The translations under genes and the position numbers were made by a program. 64,000 nucleotides of DNA from GCA-016699835 sp964543905. Its GTDB lineage: Bacteria; Planctomycetota; Phycisphaerae; Phycisphaerales; UBA1924. Of the stretch, positions 62,271 to 64,000 are shown piece after piece (the first letter of the stretch is position 1; each line of letters begins with the position of its first letter). The notes beneath the pieces are model-generated. The model had not been told where the DNA came from. It saw nothing but the letters and a program-made list of their open reading frames with translations, and searched no databases. The DNA is taken from the NCBI GenBank assembly GCA_964543905.1, contig CAZIZO010000004.1:124001-188000 (forward strand), read 5' to 3'.

Positions 62271-62897
62271 ATGGAGTGGCGTGTGACGCAGGCGGGCGGC
62301 GAGCAAACGAGCGATCTCTCGCCGCTGCTTCGGGCCGCGCGTGGGGGGGACGCGCACGCGTGGCGGGAGTTGGTTTCCCGTTACTCGAGACGGATCTACG
62401 CGCTCGCGAAGAGTCGTTGTCGGGATTCGGACGTGTCGGAAGAGATCACGCAGTCGGTCTTTGCCACGCTGGCGGCAAAGATCGGGGGCGGGGAGTACGT
62501 GGAGCAGGGCAAGTTCGAGAGTTGGCTCTTTCGCGTGGCGATGAATCGGGTGCGCGACCACGTCCGGCGGATGAAGCGCAAGCCCGGGGGCGTGGAAGGG
62601 CACGAGTCGGAGTTGATCGCGGACGAGGCCCGCGACGAGCAAGCCAGCGACGCCTCGCTCGTTCGTCTCCGGAGGGCCATGATGGAACTCAGCGAGGCCG
62701 ACCGGGAGATCATCGAACTTCGGCATCATGGCGGGATGAGTTTCAAGCAGATGGCCGACTTGTTGGAAGAACCACTGGGAACATTGCTCGCCCGACATCA
62801 CCGGGCGCTGCGGAAGTTGAAGGAACTGATGGGCGTGGCGACGGACGCGGGTAGAGGGAGCGAGGCGGAGAGCGCGGAAAGGCCTGGTGCGGCATGA
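62271..62897 (+). CDS. ECF RNA polymerase sigma factor
   Basis: 208 aa. Region 2: DVSEEITQSVFATLAAK and FESWLFRVAMNRVRDHVRRMKRK. Region 4: GMSFKQMADLLEEPLGTLLARHHRALRKLKELM, a slightly unusual recognition helix. Starts at ATG 62271 or GTG 62283; the latter has GGAG upstream and may be the real one. The stop codon overlaps the next gene (ATGA). Divergent from the DUF4286/sigma operon, so two sigma operons share a 90-base promoter region. Confidence 0.92.
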   Translation: MEWRVTQAGGEQTSDLSPLLRAARGGDAHAWRELVSRYSRRIYALAKSRCRDSDVSEEITQSVFATLAAKIGGGEYVEQGKFESWLFRVAMNRVRDHVRRMKRKPGGVEGHESELIADEARDEQASDASLVRLRRAMMELSEADREIIELRHHGGMSFKQMADLLEEPLGTLLARHHRALRKLKELMGVATDAGRGSEAESAERPGAA

Positions 62898-63448
62898 CAC
62901 GGAACACGAACCACACGGACCCCCATCACGACGAGCATTTCGCGTCGCTCGACTCCGACCTGCGGGCGTTGCACGTCGCGCTGGATCGCGACGCGTCGGC
63001 GCGTCGGGCCGAACCCGACGCCCTGTTTGAGCATCGCGTCGGTGTGGGCTCGATCGGCGGACTCTTGGCGGGGGCTGGTGATGCACCGCCGGCGGTCGCG
63101 GGTCGGGTCGGGGGCGGGTTCGCGGGCGCGAGGCGTCTGGCCGCCGCCGTGGCGATCCTTGCCACCGCGGGCGCCGCATGGCTGGCGATGAGGCCGCCCG
63201 GCGCGACGACGTCCGCGGGCCCCGTTGTGGCGACGACCCCAACGGGCGAGGGCCCCTCGGGACGCGTCGCGGGGGGGGCGGGGGAAGACCTTGCCGACGA
63301 CTGGATCTTGATGGCGACCACGATCACCGACGACACGGGCGCCGAGATCGACGCGCTCTTCGCCGAGACGGTGCGTGTGGAATCGAGCATCCGCAATACC
63401 GATTCGATCTTCGGGGGCAGCATTTCGATGGACGGGGGTGGCACGTGA
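62894..63448 (+). CDS. Probable membrane-bound anti-sigma-like protein
   Basis: 184 aa. A His/Asp-rich N-terminus (NHTDPHHDEHF) and a helical cytoplasmic part (to about 75) are followed by one membrane helix (LAAAVAILATAGAAWLAM, about 81-98). The external tail is Gly/Thr/Asp-rich. The place, directly overlapping an ECF sigma gene by four bases, and the single-helix topology are those of anti-sigma factors; no zinc motif (HxxxCxxC) is present, so the function is inferred. Confidence 0.65.
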   Translation: MTRNTNHTDPHHDEHFASLDSDLRALHVALDRDASARRAEPDALFEHRVGVGSIGGLLAGAGDAPPAVAGRVGGGFAGARRLAAAVAILATAGAAWLAMRPPGATTSAGPVVATTPTGEGPSGRVAGGAGEDLADDWILMATTITDDTGAEIDALFAETVRVESSIRNTDSIFGGSISMDGGGT

Positions 63449-64000
63449 GCGTGAGTCTTCGTGGGACATGGAGCCTGATGGGTGGAGCGCTCCTGGCGAT
63501 CGGGGTGGTCTCGCCTTTGGCGATGGCGCAGCGTGGCGACGAGACGCCACCGCCGGCCCGAGAACCCGGCGGGCCGATGTTCGACCGCGACGCGATGCGA
63601 GCGCGTGCTCAGCGTCGAATCGAGGAACTCGAGCGTGAACTCGCGCGCATGAAGGACCTGCTGGCGAGGTTCGACCGGGGCGAGGAGCCCGCGCCCGGGG
63701 GGCATCTCCGCTCGGAGAATGCCAGGAAGGGCGAGATGACGCCTCGCGAGCGGATGCGGGAGGCGATGGAGCGTCGCCGGGGCGACGAGCGCGGGCGTGG
63801 CCCGGGCGGGCCGCCGAAAGGGAATCGGGACGGCGGCCTTGGGGACGCGGTGGATTACGAGTCGTTGCGTCCGAGGATGCTCGAGAACGCGCCGAAGGTG
63901 GTGGAGATGATGGACCGCCTGCGCGAGCGCAACCGGGAGGTCGCCGACCGGGTGTGGCAGCGGATGATCCCGCGGATGAAGGAAGCCGCGACGCTGCGCG
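63445..64000 (+). CDS. Exported coiled-coil protein, partial at window end
   Basis: GTG 63445 overlaps the previous stop (GTGA). The first 185 residues are in the window: a signal peptide ending LAMAQ near 29, then a charged helical region (RAQRRIEELERELARMKDLL), an Arg/Gly/Glu-rich stretch and VVEMMDRLRERNREVADRVW, all likely coiled coil. It may be the periplasmic partner or target of the sigma/anti-sigma pair. The 3' end is outside the window. Confidence 0.65.
   Translation, partial: MSVSLRGTWSLMGGALLAIGVVSPLAMAQRGDETPPPAREPGGPMFDRDAMRARAQRRIEELERELARMKDLLARFDRGEEPAPGGHLRSENARKGEMTPRERMREAMERRRGDERGRGPGGPPKGNRDGGLGDAVDYESLRPRMLENAPKVVEMMDRLRERNREVADRVWQRMIPRMKEAATLR

Noticed and set aside
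1..64000. CRISPR array, rRNA operon or prophage
   Set aside because: No regularly spaced direct repeats, no rRNA signature and no phage structural genes were noticed.

Overview
The window is GC-rich and very densely coding. Its character points to a planctomycete of the class Phycisphaerae. The marks are GC-type dockerin tails, a PEP-CTERM-like sorting tail ending in RRRR, type II secretion pseudopilin-type proteins, ECF sigma factors paired with giant membrane Ser/Thr kinases, and a System II (ResB/CcsA) cytochrome c maturation pair. This assignment is inferred from gene content; no rRNA is present.

Layout. 0-4.2 kb: the 3' part of a HAMP sensor kinase without an ATPase domain, then resB-ccsA. 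4.3-14.4 kb: exported proteins (two GC-type dockerin proteins, a pseudopilin-like protein, a secreted EEP-family phosphodiesterase, one unknown) around a first sigma-kinase operon. 14.4-17.8 kb: a second sigma-kinase operon. 17.9-19.8 kb: a zinc-type ABC binding protein and ATPase with no permease. 20-36 kb: a secreted calpain-like protease with an EF-hand, Obg, a PEP-CTERM nidogen-like protein, a lone pyruvate dehydrogenase E1 alpha, a ferritin-like lipoprotein, topoisomerase VI subunit B, FtsK, a SpoIIE-type phosphatase, a GspE/PilB ATPase and a two-part QueD/PTPS-like protein. 36-44 kb: glutathione peroxidase, QueA, a large unknown exported protein and GyrA. 44-51 kb: a minus-strand cluster of ECF sigma factor with a four-cysteine tail, periplasmic adaptor, RND pump, DUF2892 protein, AhpD-like protein and WCPPC thioredoxin, followed by tRNA-Leu(TAA). 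51.1-52.3 kb: a decayed IS element flanked by CTAG. 52.5-58.8 kb: Mn-type superoxide dismutase, a non-ECF sigma-70 factor, and fabD / poly-proline lipoprotein / fabG. 58.9-64 kb: rplT, rpmI and two sigma-factor operons, each with an overlapping membrane protein gene.

Themes. Regulation is dominated by sigma factors: six in all, five of them ECF, with partner genes next to or overlapping them (membrane kinases, anti-sigma-like membrane proteins or an RND pump). The most distinctive items are bacterial topoisomerase VI B without an adjacent A subunit, the calpain-like protease, the thiol/RND cluster under a cysteine-bearing sigma factor, and an anti-sigma-like protein fused to a pseudopilin/H-x-DG-type C-terminal half.

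Composition. From position 1 to about 17.85 kb the plus strand is C-rich, and from there to about 34 kb it is G-rich, whichever strand carries the genes. The flip lies in a divergent intergenic region and could mark a replication origin or the edge of an inversion.

Start sites were chosen by Shine-Dalgarno position, signal peptides and family N-termini; uncertain ones are flagged.
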